Positions 44,623-55,582 are shown, counted from the stretch's first letter. The stretch: 64,000 bases of DNA from Mesorhizobium sp. SARCC-RB16n (GCF_008520305.1 NZ_ML703277.1:34507-98506); one strand, 5' to 3'. The notes: generated by a model not told the origin, from the sequence alone. A program made the numbers and translations.

Positions 44623-45780
44623 ATGCAGGAACACGATATGTCCTGGGTGCGTACCGAGATGGCGCTGGCGCAGCCCGCGCCGGCGAGCGTCAGCGGTCCG
44701 ATCGCCTGGGTGCGCAGGAACCTGATCGGTTCGGTCGGCGACACCATCCTCACCATCCTCGGCATCCTCCTCGTCGCCTGGATTCTGCCGCAGGTCATCA
44801 GCTGGGCGTTCATCAACGCGCAGTGGACCGGGCCGGACCGCACGGTCTGCGCGACCGTTGCGCAAGGCGGCATTCAGCCCGACGGCTGGAGTGGGGCCTG
44901 CTGGGCTTTCGTCAATGCCAAGTTCGGCCAGTTCATGTTCGGCACCTATCCGGTCGAGGAGCGCTGGCGGCCGATCCTGGTCGCCATCCTGTTCGTGGTG
45001 CTGCTGGTGCCGATGCTGATGCCGCGTGTGCCGCGCAAGGGGCTGAACGCGATCCTGCTTTTCCTGGTGTTGCCGATCGTTTCCTTCTTCCTTCTGGTCG
45101 GCGGCATATTCGGCCTGCCGCATGTCGAAACCTCGCGCTGGGGCGGGCTGCTGATCACGCTGAGCCTGTCCTTCGTCGGCATCGCCGTGTCGTTGCCGCT
45201 GGGCACCGTGTTGGCGCTCGGCCGGCGTTCGAAAATGCCGATCATCAAGATGCTGTGCGTGATCTTCATCGAAGCCGTGCGCGGCATACCGCTGATCACC
45301 GTTCTGTTTTTCGTCAGCGTCATGCTGCCGCTGTTCCTGCCGGCCGGCGTCACTTTCGACAAGTACCTGAGGGCGCTGATCGGCGTGTCGCTGTTTGCCG
45401 CGGCCTATATGGCCGAAGTGGTGCGCGGCGGCCTGCAGGCGATCCCCAAGGGCCAGTATGAAGGCGCCGATTCGCTCGGCCTCGGCTACTGGCAGAAAAT
45501 GGGTTTGATCGTGTTGCCGCAGGCGCTGAAGCTGGTCATTCCCGGCATCGTCAACACCTTCATCGGCATGTTCAAGGATACCAGCCTGGTCCTCATCATC
45601 TCGATGTTCGACCTGCTCGGCATCGTCAAGCAGAACTTCTCCGACGCCAACTGGGCAACCGCGCAGACCGCGAAATCCGGTTTGGTCTTCGCGGCCTTCG
45701 TCTTCTGGCTGTTCTGCTTCGGCATGTCGCGCTATTCAATGTACACGGAACGCCGGCTCGACACCGGCTACAAACGCTAA
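44623..45780 (+). CDS. aapM: General L-amino acid ABC transporter, permease
   Basis: 385 residues from the ATG at 44623 (another ATG is six codons in). N-terminal membrane segment [19 protein letters not shown], long periplasmic loop, and the core permease [20 protein letters not shown] with [20 protein letters not shown] and loop [20 protein letters not shown]. Forms the channel with AapQ. Confidence 0.95.
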   Translation: MQEHDMSWVRTEMALAQPAPASVSGPIAWVRRNLIGSVGDTILTILGILLVAWILPQVISWAFINAQWTGPDRTVCATVAQGGIQPDGWSGACWAFVNAKFGQFMFGTYPVEERWRPILVAILFVVLLVPMLMPRVPRKGLNAILLFLVLPIVSFFLLVGGIFGLPHVETSRWGGLLITLSLSFVGIAVSLPLGTVLALGRRSKMPIIKMLCVIFIEAVRGIPLITVLFFVSVMLPLFLPAGVTFDKYLRALIGVSLFAAAYMAEVVRGGLQAIPKGQYEGADSLGLGYWQKMGLIVLPQALKLVIPGIVNTFIGMFKDTSLVLIISMFDLLGIVKQNFSDANWATAQTAKSGLVFAAFVFWLFCFGMSRYSMYTERRLDTGYKR

Positions 45781-45805
45781 ACAAAAGAACAAGGGGACCC
45801 CAGCC

Positions 45806-46609
45806 ATGGCCACCGAAAACGCCGTCAGCGCGGAAGAGATCAAGGTCAATGCCGCCAAGATGCATATCTCGACCACCGATGTCGCCATCGACATCATCGC
45901 CATGCACAAATGGTATGGCGAGTTCCATGTGCTGAAGGACATCAATCTGAAGGTGATGCGCGGCGAGCGCATCGTCATTTGCGGACCGTCCGGCTCCGGC
46001 AAGTCGACCATGATCCGCTGCATCAACCGGCTGGAGGAACACCAGAAGGGCAAGATCATCGTCGACGGCAAGGAACTCACCAATGATCTGAAGAAGATCG
46101 ACGAGGTGCGCCGCGAGGTCGGCATGGTGTTCCAGCACTTCAACCTGTTCCCGCATCTGACCATCCTGGAGAACTGCACGCTGGCGCCGATCTGGGTGCG
46201 CAAAACGCCGAAGAAGCAGGCCGAGGAAATCGCCATGCATTTCCTCAAGCGCGTCAAGATTCCGGAGCAGGCCAACAAATATCCGGGCCAGCTTTCGGGC
46301 GGCCAGCAGCAGCGCGTGGCGATCGCCCGCTCGCTGTGCATGAATCCGCGCATCATGCTATTCGACGAACCGACCTCGGCGCTCGACCCTGAAATGATCA
46401 AGGAAGTGCTGGAGACCATGGTGGGGCTGGCCGAGGAAGGCATGACCATGCTCTGCGTCACCCACGAAATGGGCTTTGCCCGTAAGGTCGCCAACCGGGT
46501 GATCTTCATGGATCAGGGCCAGATCGTCGAGCAGAATACGCCGGCCGAGTTCTTCGATCATCCCCGCCACGAACGCACCAAACTGTTCCTGTCGCAGATC
46601 CTGCACTGA
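45806..46609 (+). CDS. aapP: General L-amino acid ABC transporter, ATPase
   Basis: 267 residues. Walker [20 protein letters not shown]-loop [13 protein letters not shown], signature [15 protein letters not shown], Walker [17 protein letters not shown]-loop CVTHEMGFA. Drives AapQM. The operon ends at the terminator at 46631-46660. Confidence 0.96.
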   Translation: MATENAVSAEEIKVNAAKMHISTTDVAIDIIAMHKWYGEFHVLKDINLKVMRGERIVICGPSGSGKSTMIRCINRLEEHQKGKIIVDGKELTNDLKKIDEVRREVGMVFQHFNLFPHLTILENCTLAPIWVRKTPKKQAEEIAMHFLKRVKIPEQANKYPGQLSGGQQQRVAIARSLCMNPRIMLFDEPTSALDPEMIKEVLETMVGLAEEGMTMLCVTHEMGFARKVANRVIFMDQGQIVEQNTPAEFFDHPRHERTKLFLSQILH

Positions 46610-46630
46610 GTGGACTGACGCCGATTCGAG

Positions 46631-46660
46631 AAAGCCCGGTCGCGCCACGGCCGGGCTTTT
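46631..46660 (+). terminator. Rho-independent terminator of aapJQMP
   Basis: AAAGCCCGG (46631-46639) and CCGGGCTTTT (46651-46660) around an 11-base loop, ending in T4, 21 bases after the aapP stop. Confidence 0.85.
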
Positions 46661-46724
46661 GCGTCTGGCCGATCGGATAATGATCGCCTCCATTGAGCCG
46701 CGACGAAACCGCGAAGCCGCACCG

Positions 46725-47390
46725 ATGAAAAAACTCCTGTGTTTCCTGGTCACGTTGGTCGCCGCGGTGGTGCTTGCCGCGGCGCTCGGCACGCTGGTGC
46801 CGCGCCCTCTCTGGCCCGCGGCCGCCGCGGGCGAGGGCACGCGGCGCATATTGGTGCTGAAAAATCCGATCCACACCGACATCGCCATTCCAGTGGACGA
46901 CGAGGTGCGCCGGCGCTTCCGCTTCCTGGCCGATGCCGGCCTGCCTTCGGACGCACCCGAAGTGCGCTACCTCGTCTTCGGCTGGGGCGGGCGTGCCTTC
47001 TACCTGGAAACGCCGACATGGTCGCAAGTGAAGGCGCTGCCGGTATTCAAGGCTCTGACGCTCGATGCTTCGGTGATGCATGTCGACGTCGCCGGCGATA
47101 TCTCCGAGGCGCACCCCGATGTCGCCGGCTTCGACGTGGGCGAGGACCGTTTTGCTGCATTGCTCGACTTCATCGAAGCGAGTTTTCAGCAGGGACCGAG
47201 CGGCCCGATCGTCATAGACAAGGCCGCCTACTCCAGTTTCGACCGCTTTTATGAGGCCAACGGCCATTTCAACGCGCTGATCGGCTGCAACACCTGGACC
47301 GCGGCGGCATTGCGCATCGCCGGCTTGCGCACGGGCTGGTGGAACCCGCTGCCGGCATCGCTTGGGCTGTCGCTAAGGCTTTATAATTAG
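46725..47390 (+). CDS. DUF2459/TIGR02117-type protein
   Basis: 221 residues from the ATG at 46725 (MKKLLCFLVTLVAAVVLAAA). One N-terminal signal or anchor. The conserved parts, KNPIHTDIAIPVDD, LVFGWGGRAFYLETPTWSQV, MHVDVAGDI and ALIGCNTWTAAALRIAGLRT, fit the TIGR02117 (DUF2459) family, whose function is unknown. A Cys-His pair (IGCNTW and IHTD) is suggestive of a papain-like enzyme, but that is inference. Convergent with the FAD monooxygenase gene. Confidence 0.8.
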   Translation: MKKLLCFLVTLVAAVVLAAALGTLVPRPLWPAAAAGEGTRRILVLKNPIHTDIAIPVDDEVRRRFRFLADAGLPSDAPEVRYLVFGWGGRAFYLETPTWSQVKALPVFKALTLDASVMHVDVAGDISEAHPDVAGFDVGEDRFAALLDFIEASFQQGPSGPIVIDKAAYSSFDRFYEANGHFNALIGCNTWTAAALRIAGLRTGWWNPLPASLGLSLRLYN

Positions 47391-47413
47391 CTAGCTTTTG
47401 CCACGAGCTCCTT

Positions 47414-48652
47414 TCAGCGACGGACGATCTGCTGCTGTCGCCACCCATAAAGCCAATCCAAATCCGCCGCGAGCTTCTCTCCCGACCGCATCGCGAGCAC
47501 AACGTTGCGCGCAATCGCCACCGGTCCCCAGGCATGCCAGGCAAGCCGATTGAGCGCGCCGCGTTTCAGCACCTTTTCGATGCGTGGCCGCCGCAGGTTC
47601 TCCCAAATGGTGAAGCTTTGCCGTAGGTCGGCTGGGAAGTCGGCGACGAGGTTGGCAAGCGTCGCCGCGTCCTCGATCGCCATGGCCGCGCCCTGTGCCG
47701 CAAACGGCGTCATCGCGTGCGCGGCATCGCCGATCAGGGCGATGCCGGCTGGCACCGTCCAGCGTCGCTGCTCGACCGTATGGATTGGGAAGGCGGTCCA
47801 CGGACAGGCGAGTTCCACTAGCCTCGCCAGCATTGCCGCAGTGCCGCGAAGGGCTCCTGATAGGATGGCGGGATCGGCACGGCCCGACCAGCCTTCCGCG
47901 ATGCGATCGCCCCGGGTGAAGGCGGCAAGGTTGAAGGCGCGGCCTCTGCTGACGGGGTAGGCGACCATGTGAAAGCCGGGGTGCAGGAAGGTGGTGACGC
48001 AGTCGGGGGCGCTGATCGCGGTAAAGGCTCGCCCGGCTTCGCTGTCCGCGCTCACCGTCGCGCGCCACGCCAGTTCGCCGGAGAAGTGGCTGTTCGCGAA
48101 GCCGGCTCCGCTGCCTGGACTGGCAAGCCTCCGCACCGACGACCAGACGCCGTCGGCGCCAACCAACAGGAAACCCTCCGCCTGGACCGGCTTGCCGTGC
48201 GCCTCGGCAGTCACCGTGATGCCATGCGTGCCGGCGGCAATGTTGCAGATGCGCGCACCGGTGGTGAACTGGATACTGGGCATTTGTGCGACGCGCGCCA
48301 TCAGGGCGTCTTGCAGATCAGCCCGGTGCGCCACGAGATAGGGCGCGCCCCAGCGTTCCTCACCGGCTCCGCCAAGCGGCACGCGTGCGAGTTGGCGCAG
48401 GCTCGCGGCATCCTTCAGCACCACGGCTTCCGGCTTGATGGCATTGGCAAGAAGCGAGTCGAGAACGCCAAGCTGGCGCAGAATGCGCGTCGCGTTTGGA
48501 GAGAGCTGGATACCGGCGCCCGCCGCTTCGAGGCGTTTGGCTTGTTCGAACACCTTCACGGGGTAGCCGCGCTCGGCAAAGGCGATCGCCGCTGTCAGCC
48601 CGGCGATACCAGCCCCGGCAATCACCACCTGCCGGGACCGCGTCTCACTCAT
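47414..48652 (-). CDS. FAD-dependent aromatic monooxygenase (UbiH/salicylate hydroxylase-like)
   Basis: 412 residues. FAD Rossmann motif VVIAGAGIAGLTAAIAFAER, DG motif VGADGVWSSVRRLASP, and GD motif IALIGDAAHAMTPFAAQGAA. Class A flavoprotein monooxygenases hydroxylate aromatic rings. No ring-cleavage genes are adjacent, so the substrate is unknown. Starts ten bases after the zinc-finger protein gene on the same strand. Confidence 0.9.
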   Translation of the reverse strand: MSETRSRQVVIAGAGIAGLTAAIAFAERGYPVKVFEQAKRLEAAGAGIQLSPNATRILRQLGVLDSLLANAIKPEAVVLKDAASLRQLARVPLGGAGEERWGAPYLVAHRADLQDALMARVAQMPSIQFTTGARICNIAAGTHGITVTAEAHGKPVQAEGFLLVGADGVWSSVRRLASPGSGAGFANSHFSGELAWRATVSADSEAGRAFTAISAPDCVTTFLHPGFHMVAYPVSRGRAFNLAAFTRGDRIAEGWSGRADPAILSGALRGTAAMLARLVELACPWTAFPIHTVEQRRWTVPAGIALIGDAAHAMTPFAAQGAAMAIEDAATLANLVADFPADLRQSFTIWENLRRPRIEKVLKRGALNRLAWHAWGPVAIARNVVLAMRSGEKLAADLDWLYGWRQQQIVRR

Positions 48653-48662
48653 GATCGGGAGG

Positions 48663-48908
48663 TCAGGCGGCCTGGTCGATGTAGAGGCAGCCCGCCGGCA
48701 GCGTTTCCGTCGCCTTCAGCTTCGGCGAATAGCGGTATAGGGTCGAGCAGTAAGGGCAGACTTTCTCATTGTCGTCGCCCATGTCGAGGAACACATGCGG
48801 ATGATCGAAAGGCGGGTTGGCGCCCGTGCACATGAATTCCTTGACCCCGATGTCGATTGCCGGGTGGCCCGCATCGTTCTGGAAATGAGGAATTGAACCG
48901 CCGGCCAT
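48663..48908 (-). CDS. Zinc-finger domain protein (zf-CHCC, NDUFS6-like)
   Basis: 81 residues. The metal ligands fit zf-CHCC: Cys in EFMCTGANPP, His in DHPHVFLDMG and CxxC in KVCPYCSTLYRY. Bacterial relatives are small soluble proteins; the eukaryotic form is a complex I subunit. It begins the two-gene unit with the monooxygenase and is divergent from ppk. Confidence 0.9.
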   Translation of the reverse strand: MAGGSIPHFQNDAGHPAIDIGVKEFMCTGANPPFDHPHVFLDMGDDNEKVCPYCSTLYRYSPKLKATETLPAGCLYIDQAA

Positions 48909-48980
48909 CGTCGTCTCCTTAACGCACTCTCTCTTGCATCTGGATCATATCAAGTCTCTTTGCAAGTTCGATGAAATCAA

Positions 48981-49028
48981 ACTGTCGCAAAACCCTGTCA
49001 GAGAACTGTCGCAAAAGCCTGCCACAGG
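48981..49028 (+). promoter_or_regulatory. ppk: Pho-box-like site in a 24-base tandem repeat
   Basis: ACTGTCGCAAAA-C/G-CCTG repeats twice with a 24-base period (48981-49004 and 49005-49028). Inside it CTGTCAG-AGAA-CTGTCGC (48995-49012) has the 11-base spacing of a PhoB box and matches CTGTCAT-N4-CTGTCAT at 11 of 14 positions. It lies 64 bases before ppk, where PhoB control makes sense. Confidence 0.6.
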
Positions 49029-49075
49029 ATAAGTTAAGCCGGTTAACCGGCTGAGCGGGCGGAAGAGCAGGAATC

Positions 49076-51268
49076 ATGAACGAATTGAAGCCGGTACAAA
49101 GCGAATTCAACAATGTCGCGGCAGCGAGCCCGGCCGGCAATCCGGACCGTTTCGTCAACCGCGAGTTCTCCTGGCTGCAGTTCAATCGGCGCGTTCTCGA
49201 AGAATCGCTCAACACCCATCACCCGTTGCTGGAGCGCGTCCGCTTCCTGTCGATCTCGGCCGCCAACCTCGACGAGTTCTTCATGGTGCGCGTCGCCGGC
49301 CTTGCCGGCCAGGTGCGCGAGGGCATCGTGCTGAAGAGCCCGGACGGACGTACCCCCGAACAGCAGCTCGAGCAATTGCTGCGTGAAGTCGAGCGGCTGC
49401 AGGAGGACCAGCAGAAGAGCCTTTCGGCACTCACGGTTCTGCTCAACAAGGAAGGTATCGAGAGCATCAGCCGTGATGCTCTGACCAAGGACGAAAGGGT
49501 CTGGCTGGAAGAGCATTTCCAGGACCAGGTTTTTCCGGTGCTTACCCCACTGTCGATCGACCCGGCGCATCCGTTCCCGTTCATTCCCAATCTCGGCTTC
49601 TCGATGGCGCTGCAGCTTCGCCATCGCAAGAATGGCGAGGAGATGAGCGCGTTGCTGCGCCTGCCGGTGGCGCTGAAGCGCTTCATCCGCCTTCCGGACC
49701 GCAAGAACCATGTCCGTTTCATTCCGTTGGAAGAGGCGGTCGGCCTTTACATCGGCAAGCTGTTCCCCGGCTATGAGGTCAAGGGCTCCGGTACGTTCCG
49801 CATCATCCGCGACAGCGACATCGAGGTCGAGGAAGAATCGGAAGACCTGGTGCGGCTGTTCGAAACGGCGCTGAAGCGGCGCCGCCGCGGTTCGGTCATC
49901 CGCATCGAATTCGACATGCTGATGCCGGCCGAATTGCGCGATTTCGTCGCCGGCGAGCTTGGCGTCTCGTCGAGCCGCATCAGCGTGCTCACCGGGCCGC
50001 TGGCGCTCAGCCAGATTTCCGAGATCGTCTCCGTTCCCCGCGACGACCTGAAATTCACACCCTACAACCCACGCTTTCCCGAGCGCATCCGCGAGCACGG
50101 CGGCGACTGTTTTGCCGCTATCCGCGAGAAGGACATCGTCGTCCATCACCCCTATGAGTCGTTCGATGTGGTGGTGCAGTTCCTGCGCCAGGCAATGGCC
50201 GACCCCGAAGTGGTGGCGATCAAGCAGACGCTCTATCGCACCTCCAACGACAGCCCGATCGTGCGTGCGCTGGTCGACGCGGCCGAGGCCGGCAAGTCGG
50301 TGACGGCGCTGGTCGAGCTCAAGGCTCGTTTCGACGAGGAGGCCAACATCCGCTGGGCGCGCGATCTCGAACGCGCCGGCGTGCAGGTCGTGTTCGGTTT
50401 CCTCGAACTGAAGACCCACGCCAAGATGTCGCTGGTAGTGCGGCGCGAGGACGGCAAGCTGCGCAACTACGTCCATCTCGGCACCGGCAACTACCATCCG
50501 GTCACCGCGCGCATCTACACCGACCTGTCCTTCTTCACCACAGATCCGACCATCGCCCGCGACGTCGCCCAACTGTTCAACTTCATCACCGGCTATGCCG
50601 AGCCGACCGCCGAAATGCGGCTGGCAATCTCGCCGTTTACGCTGAGGAACCGCATCCTCCAGCACATTTCGGACGAAGTTACCCACGCGTTGGAGGGACG
50701 GCCGGCGCGCATCTGGATGAAGATGAACTCCCTTGTCGATCCCATCATCATCGACGCGCTCTACGACGCCAGCCGCGCCGGTGTGGAAATCGACCTCGTC
50801 GTGCGCGGCATATGCTGTCTGCGGCCTCAGGTGCCGGGTCTGTCGGAAAACATCAGGGTCAAGTCGATCGTCGGCCGGTTCCTCGAGCACAGCCGCATCT
50901 ACTGTTTCGGCAACGGCCACGGCCTGCCTGCGGACGAGGCGATCGTCTACATCTCCTCTGCCGACCTCATGCCGCGCAATCTCGATCGCCGCGTCGAGAC
51001 CATGGTGCCGATCACCAATCCAACTGTGCATGAACAGGTTCTGGGCCAGATCATGCTCGGCAACATCATGGACAATCAGCAAAGTTTCGACGTATTGGCT
51101 GATGGAACCTCCCGGCGCGTGGTGCTGGAGGAGGGCGAGGAACCGTTCAACGCGCAGGAATATTTCATGACCAATCCGAGCCTGTCGGGACGGGGTGACG
51201 CGCTGAAATCGCATGCGCCCAAGCGAATCGCGCAGTTCAAGCGCCGCAAGAAGAACGCCACCGCCTGA
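49076..51268 (+). CDS. ppk: Polyphosphate kinase 1
   Basis: 730 residues, full length. N-domain [20 protein letters not shown] and [20 protein letters not shown]; catalytic part with the autophosphorylated His in [40 protein letters not shown], and the second His site in [20 protein letters not shown] / [15 protein letters not shown]. Makes polyphosphate from ATP. One-base overlap with ppx (TGATG) means coupled translation. Confidence 0.97.
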   Translation: MNELKPVQSEFNNVAAASPAGNPDRFVNREFSWLQFNRRVLEESLNTHHPLLERVRFLSISAANLDEFFMVRVAGLAGQVREGIVLKSPDGRTPEQQLEQLLREVERLQEDQQKSLSALTVLLNKEGIESISRDALTKDERVWLEEHFQDQVFPVLTPLSIDPAHPFPFIPNLGFSMALQLRHRKNGEEMSALLRLPVALKRFIRLPDRKNHVRFIPLEEAVGLYIGKLFPGYEVKGSGTFRIIRDSDIEVEEESEDLVRLFETALKRRRRGSVIRIEFDMLMPAELRDFVAGELGVSSSRISVLTGPLALSQISEIVSVPRDDLKFTPYNPRFPERIREHGGDCFAAIREKDIVVHHPYESFDVVVQFLRQAMADPEVVAIKQTLYRTSNDSPIVRALVDAAEAGKSVTALVELKARFDEEANIRWARDLERAGVQVVFGFLELKTHAKMSLVVRREDGKLRNYVHLGTGNYHPVTARIYTDLSFFTTDPTIARDVAQLFNFITGYAEPTAEMRLAISPFTLRNRILQHISDEVTHALEGRPARIWMKMNSLVDPIIIDALYDASRAGVEIDLVVRGICCLRPQVPGLSENIRVKSIVGRFLEHSRIYCFGNGHGLPADEAIVYISSADLMPRNLDRRVETMVPITNPTVHEQVLGQIMLGNIMDNQQSFDVLADGTSRRVVLEEGEEPFNAQEYFMTNPSLSGRGDALKSHAPKRIAQFKRRKKNATA

Positions 51269-52803
51269 TGCTGTCCAATTCCCAGGGCCGGCTGCAGGAC
51301 CGCCGACCGCTGTCCATCATCGACATCGGATCCAATTCGATCCGTCTTGTCGTCTATGAGGGATTGGCGCGTTCGCCGACCATGCTTTTCAACGAAAAGA
51401 TGCTGGCGGGCCTCGGCCGCGGTATCGTGTCGACGGGGAAGCTCGACCCCGAAGGGGTGGCACGCTCGATGGAGGAGTTTCGCCGCTTCCGCGCGCTCTC
51501 CGACCAGGCCGGTGCCGAACACATGTACGTGCTGGCAACCGCCGCGGCCCGCGAGGCGATCAACGGTCCCGATTTCATCCATCGCGCCGAGGATGTGCTC
51601 AAGACCGAGATCCGCGTGCTCTCCGGCCGCCAGGAAGCGCATTACTCCGCGCTCGGCGTCATCTCCGGCTTCCACCCGGCCAACGGCATTGCCGGCGACC
51701 TTGGGGGCGGCAGCCTGGAGCTCATCGACATCGACGGCGAGGCGATCGGCGACGGCATCACGCTGCCGCTTGGCGGCTTGCGTCTGCAGGACATGGCGAA
51801 GAACTCGCTCGTCCAGGCGCAGAAGATCGCACGCCAGGAATTGGCCCGAGCCAAGCTGTTGAAGGGCGGGCAGGGGAGGACCTTCTACGCCGTCGGCGGC
51901 ACCTGGCGAAACCTTGCCAGGCTTCACATGGAGATGAACAACTACCCGCTCGGCGTCATGCACCACTACGAGATATCGGCCGAAAGTGCTCAAAGCTTCC
52001 TCAAGCAGGTGGCCAGGGGCGAGGTCGAAAAGGTGAGGGGTATCGAGGGCGTGTCCAAGAACCGCCGCTCGCTGCTGCCATACGGCGCGCTCGTGTTGCA
52101 GGAGATCATGGCGGCGATGCAGCCCTCCAGGATCGTCGTTTCGGCGCAAGGCGTGCGCGAAGGCTTCCTCTATTCGCTGCTCGACGCGGCCGAGCAGAAG
52201 GCCGATCCGCTGATCTCGGCCGCCGAGGAACTTGCGCTTTTGCGCTCGCGTTCGGTCCATCACGCGCATGATCTGGTCGAATGGACCGGCAAGGCCTTCA
52301 AGGCTTTCGGCATCGATGAGACGGAAGACGAAGCGCGCTATCGCCACGCCGCTTGCCTGCTCGCCGATATCGGCTGGCGCGCTCATCCGGAATATCGCGG
52401 CAAGCAGTCGCTCAACATCATCGCGCATGCGTCGTTCATCGGTGTCGATCATCCCGGCCGCGCCTACCTGGCGCTGACCAACGCCTACCGTCACGACGGC
52501 GTCTTCAATGAATTGGTGGCGCCCGAAATCAAGGCGCTGGCGCCGCCGCGCCTGTTGGAGCGCGCCCGCGTGCTGGCGGCGATGATGCGCGTCGTGTACC
52601 TGCTGACGGCCGCCATGCCCGGCATCATGCCGAGACTGAAATGGGAAAGCCGCCCCAACGGCGCGCTGACGCTGGTGCTGCCGGCTTCGCTTTCCGATCT
52701 CTACGGCGAGCGCCCGGCCGGCCGGCTGGCGCAACTGGCGCGCGTCACCAATCGCCGCCTGGTGCTGGCGGTCGAGGGCGGGCCGAGCGTGTCGGTCAAA
52801 TAG
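51268..52803 (+). CDS. ppx: Exopolyphosphatase
   Basis: 511 residues. Actin-like ATPase-fold phosphatase: PLSIIDIGSNSIRLVVYEG at the N-terminus, VLATAAAREAINGPDFIHRA, the glycine-rich GIAGDLGGGSLELIDIDGEA, and C-terminal HD-like helical domain (ACLLADIGWRAHPEYRGKQS). Breaks down polyphosphate, opposing Ppk; the two are co-translated. Confidence 0.96.
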   Translation: MLSNSQGRLQDRRPLSIIDIGSNSIRLVVYEGLARSPTMLFNEKMLAGLGRGIVSTGKLDPEGVARSMEEFRRFRALSDQAGAEHMYVLATAAAREAINGPDFIHRAEDVLKTEIRVLSGRQEAHYSALGVISGFHPANGIAGDLGGGSLELIDIDGEAIGDGITLPLGGLRLQDMAKNSLVQAQKIARQELARAKLLKGGQGRTFYAVGGTWRNLARLHMEMNNYPLGVMHHYEISAESAQSFLKQVARGEVEKVRGIEGVSKNRRSLLPYGALVLQEIMAAMQPSRIVVSAQGVREGFLYSLLDAAEQKADPLISAAEELALLRSRSVHHAHDLVEWTGKAFKAFGIDETEDEARYRHAACLLADIGWRAHPEYRGKQSLNIIAHASFIGVDHPGRAYLALTNAYRHDGVFNELVAPEIKALAPPRLLERARVLAAMMRVVYLLTAAMPGIMPRLKWESRPNGALTLVLPASLSDLYGERPAGRLAQLARVTNRRLVLAVEGGPSVSVK

Positions 52804-53226
52804 TCAAGTCGCGTCGGCGCCTATGCCGAAGCCCCTTCCGTCGGCCGACCAGGCGCCGGCGCCGGCCATAGCAAGCGCCAGGAAACCGCCCGATATCGCG
52901 ATATCCTTCATCAGCATCTGCTGGTGCAGGAAAGCAAGCGTCGCATCGCCGGCGCCTTGGCCATAGTGGCCGATATAGCCGGCCGCGACGCAGAAGGCGG
53001 CCAGCAGCAGCGCGACGATCCGCGTCTGGAGTCCAACGAGGACCAGCAGCCCTGCTATCAGCTCGAAAAGGCCGGTACACCAGGCGGCGAGCGTTGGCAG
53101 CGGCAGACCAAGGCCGGCGAAATAGCTGGTGGTGCCGCCAATGTTGGCAAGCGCCTGGAAGCCGGACGGCACGAACAGCACGGCAAACAGCAGCCGCGAA
53201 ACCATAAGCAATGCATTGCGACCCAT
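52804..53226 (-). CDS. DoxX-family membrane protein, copy A
   Basis: 140 residues from the ATG at 53226 (GGGAGGGTG upstream). Four membrane helices with the DoxX pattern: LLFAVLFVPSGFQALANIGG, YFAGLGLPLPTLAAWCTGLF, ELIAGLLVLVGLQTRIVALL. DoxX proteins are quinone-linked or membrane-redox proteins of mostly unknown role. A second DoxX gene lies upstream on the same strand. Confidence 0.87.
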   Translation of the reverse strand: MGRNALLMVSRLLFAVLFVPSGFQALANIGGTTSYFAGLGLPLPTLAAWCTGLFELIAGLLVLVGLQTRIVALLLAAFCVAAGYIGHYGQGAGDATLAFLHQQMLMKDIAISGGFLALAMAGAGAWSADGRGFGIGADAT

Positions 53227-53291
53227 GGCACCCTCCCTTGCCGGCACAGTCGCCGGCGACCATTGCAATCTACGCCTATGATCCCAAAACG

Positions 53292-53322
53292 AAAAAGCGG
53301 CGCGGAAAATTCCGCGCCGCTT
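53292..53322 (-). terminator. Rho-independent terminator of DoxX copy B
   Basis: Perfect 13-base arms AAGCGGCGCGGAA/TTCCGCGCCGCTT (53295-53307, 53310-53322) with a T-run on the minus strand (53292-53296), so it ends the transcript of the gene at 53350-53772. Confidence 0.85.
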
Positions 53323-53349
53323 GTTTCGGGTCCTTGGGAGGGGAAAGCG

Positions 53350-53772
53350 TCAGCCGCGCTTGGCGTCGATCGAATAGGCGCCGGCACCCGAGGAGGCCAG
53401 CAGCAGGAAGCCGCCGGTGATGGCGAGGTTCTTGAGGAACTGGATCATCTGCATCTGGTCGGCCCAGCCGGTGTGGGCGACGAGCCCGGTCGCGATGGTG
53501 AAGATAGCGAGCACCCAGGCTGCGATCCTGGTCTGGAAACCGACAAGGACGGCAAGGCCGCCAAGCAGTTCGATCAGTCCGACGATGACGGCCGTCGCCG
53601 TCGGCGCCGGCAGGCCGAGGCCACCGAAGTAGGCGGCCGTGCCGGAAATGGCTGTGAGCTTGCCGAATCCGGAAAGCAGGAAAATGACTGCGAGCAGGAT
53701 ACGGCCGAGCAGGAGGGTGACAGAACTGTTGGATGCGGTACCGGCGCCGGCGGCGGAAGTGTTGATGGACAT
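53350..53772 (-). CDS. DoxX-family membrane protein, copy B
   Basis: 140 residues from the ATG at 53772. Same fold as copy A: LLLGRILLAVIFLLSGFGKL, YFGGLGLPAPTATAVIVGLI, ELLGGLAVLVGFQTRIAAWV. The copies share the AAYFGGLGLP..F/VGLIEL pattern and the QTRI motif but differ at many positions; they are separated by a terminator, so each is its own unit. Confidence 0.87.
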   Translation of the reverse strand: MSINTSAAGAGTASNSSVTLLLGRILLAVIFLLSGFGKLTAISGTAAYFGGLGLPAPTATAVIVGLIELLGGLAVLVGFQTRIAAWVLAIFTIATGLVAHTGWADQMQMIQFLKNLAITGGFLLLASSGAGAYSIDAKRG

Positions 53773-53993
53773 GGTGACTCTCCGAATGGGTTGAATGACC
53801 ACTCAGATAGACGATGCCGACTGTTCACCAAAGTCAGCTATGCGGCGACACATTGTTCACAGAATATACATTTCCGTGATTGGGCAGGACGCGCGAAATT
53901 CGTATCGGACAGTGCGGCGACGGGAGCAAATTCTCCCGCCGAAAAATATCAGCCGTGGGACGGAAAACGGCTTTGCGCTGTTCCTGGAAGTGC

Positions 53994-55391
53994 TTACCCC
54001 GGATGCGTCATGTCCTCCGGCCGCACCAGGCGGTCATAGTCGGCCTCGCTGACCAGTCCGGTTGCCAACGCTTCCTCGCGCAATGTCGTGCCCTTCTTGT
54101 GCGCGGTCTTAGCGATCTTGGCGGCATTGTCGTAGCCGATTGTGGGCGCAAGCGCCGTCACCAGCATCAGCGAACGGTCGAGGGCCGCCTTGATGTTGTC
54201 CTCTCGTGCCTCGATGCCGACGACGCAATTATCGGTGAAGGAGACCGAAGCGTCGGCGAGCAACTGCACCGACTGGAGGAAGTTGTAGGCCATCAGCGGA
54301 TTGTAGACATTGAGCTCGAAATGGCCCTGGCTGCCGGCGAAGGTCAGCGCCGCATTGTTGCCGAATACCTGCACGCAGACCTGCGTCATCGCCTCGCACT
54401 GGGTCGGGTTGACCTTGCCAGGCATGATCGAGGAGCCGGGTTCGTTTTCCGGCAGCGACAATTCGCCGAGGCCCGAACGCGGACCGGAGCCAAGGAAGCG
54501 GATGTCATTGGCGACCTTGAAGAGTGCCGCGGCCGCTGCGTTGATCGCGCCATGCGAGAACACCATGGAATCATGGGCGGCGAGCGCCTCGAACTTGTTC
54601 GGCGCGGTGACGAAAGCGATGCCCGTGATGGCAGCGATGCGATCGGCCACCCGCTCGGCAAAACCGACCGGTGCGTTGAGGCCGGTGCCGACAGCGGTGC
54701 CGCCCTGCGCCAGTTCCTGCAGGCCAGGCAGCGTCATCTCGATGCGTTTGATCGACGATGCGACCTGCGCCGCGTAGCCGGAGAATTCCTGGCCCAGCGT
54801 CAGCGGCGTGGCATCCTGCGTGTGGGTGCGGCCGATCTTGATGATGTGATTGAAGTCCCGGCTCTTGGCGGCGAGCGCCTTGTGCAGGTGATGCAGCGCG
54901 GGGATCAGGTCATGTATGATCCGCTCGGCGCAGGCGATGTGCATCGCCGTCGGATAGGTGTCGTTCGACGACTGGCTCATATTGACGTGGTCGTTGGGGT
55001 GCACCGGCTTTTTCGAGCCCATGACGCCGCCCAGCATTTCGATCGCGCGGTTCGAGATCACCTCGTTGGCATTCATGTTGGACTGCGTGCCCGAACCGGT
55101 CTGCCAGACCACCAGTGGGAAATGGTCGTTGAGCTTGCCGTCGATGACCTCTTGCGCGGCCTCGATGATCGCCTTGCCGATGGCCGGATCGAGCCGTTTG
55201 AGTTCCATATTGGCTTCCGCCGCCGCCCGTTTGACGATACCCAGCGCGCGCACGATCGAAGCCGGCTGCTTCTCCCAGCCGATCTTGAAGTTTCCCAGCG
55301 AACGCTGCGCCTGCGCGCCCCAATAACGGTCAGCGGCAACCTCGATGGGGCCGAACGTATCGGTTTCGGTTCTGGTCTTTGGCGTGCTCAC
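53994..55391 (-). CDS. fumC: Fumarate hydratase, class II
   Basis: 465 residues from a GTG at 55391 (GGAGACTTGCC upstream); the open frame further upstream is not FumC-like. Signatures: [73 protein letters not shown] and the catalytic loop [20 protein letters not shown]. Converts fumarate to malate in the TCA cycle. Single gene. Confidence 0.96.
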   Translation of the reverse strand: MSTPKTRTETDTFGPIEVAADRYWGAQAQRSLGNFKIGWEKQPASIVRALGIVKRAAAEANMELKRLDPAIGKAIIEAAQEVIDGKLNDHFPLVVWQTGSGTQSNMNANEVISNRAIEMLGGVMGSKKPVHPNDHVNMSQSSNDTYPTAMHIACAERIIHDLIPALHHLHKALAAKSRDFNHIIKIGRTHTQDATPLTLGQEFSGYAAQVASSIKRIEMTLPGLQELAQGGTAVGTGLNAPVGFAERVADRIAAITGIAFVTAPNKFEALAAHDSMVFSHGAINAAAAALFKVANDIRFLGSGPRSGLGELSLPENEPGSSIMPGKVNPTQCEAMTQVCVQVFGNNAALTFAGSQGHFELNVYNPLMAYNFLQSVQLLADASVSFTDNCVVGIEAREDNIKAALDRSLMLVTALAPTIGYDNAAKIAKTAHKKGTTLREEALATGLVSEADYDRLVRPEDMTHPG

Positions 55392-55582
55392 GGCAAGTCT
55401 CCGTCTGTCGATTTGGGCAAGGGCGTATCGCGTTGCACAAAACGCATCAAGCAGAGATTGCGCATGGTGGGGATGCAAATCGGTTGAAGAAGGTTCACGT
55501 GGATACGCTTCGTATGCAGCCGAACCCTGGCTAGGTTCCTGTTGTACTTTCGCGAACCTCTCTTCCCTTGAGCGACCGCTGA

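Noticed and set aside
49043-51214. 723-codon minus-strand frame
   Set aside because: Antisense of ppk with His/Arg/Asp-rich composition typical of shadows.
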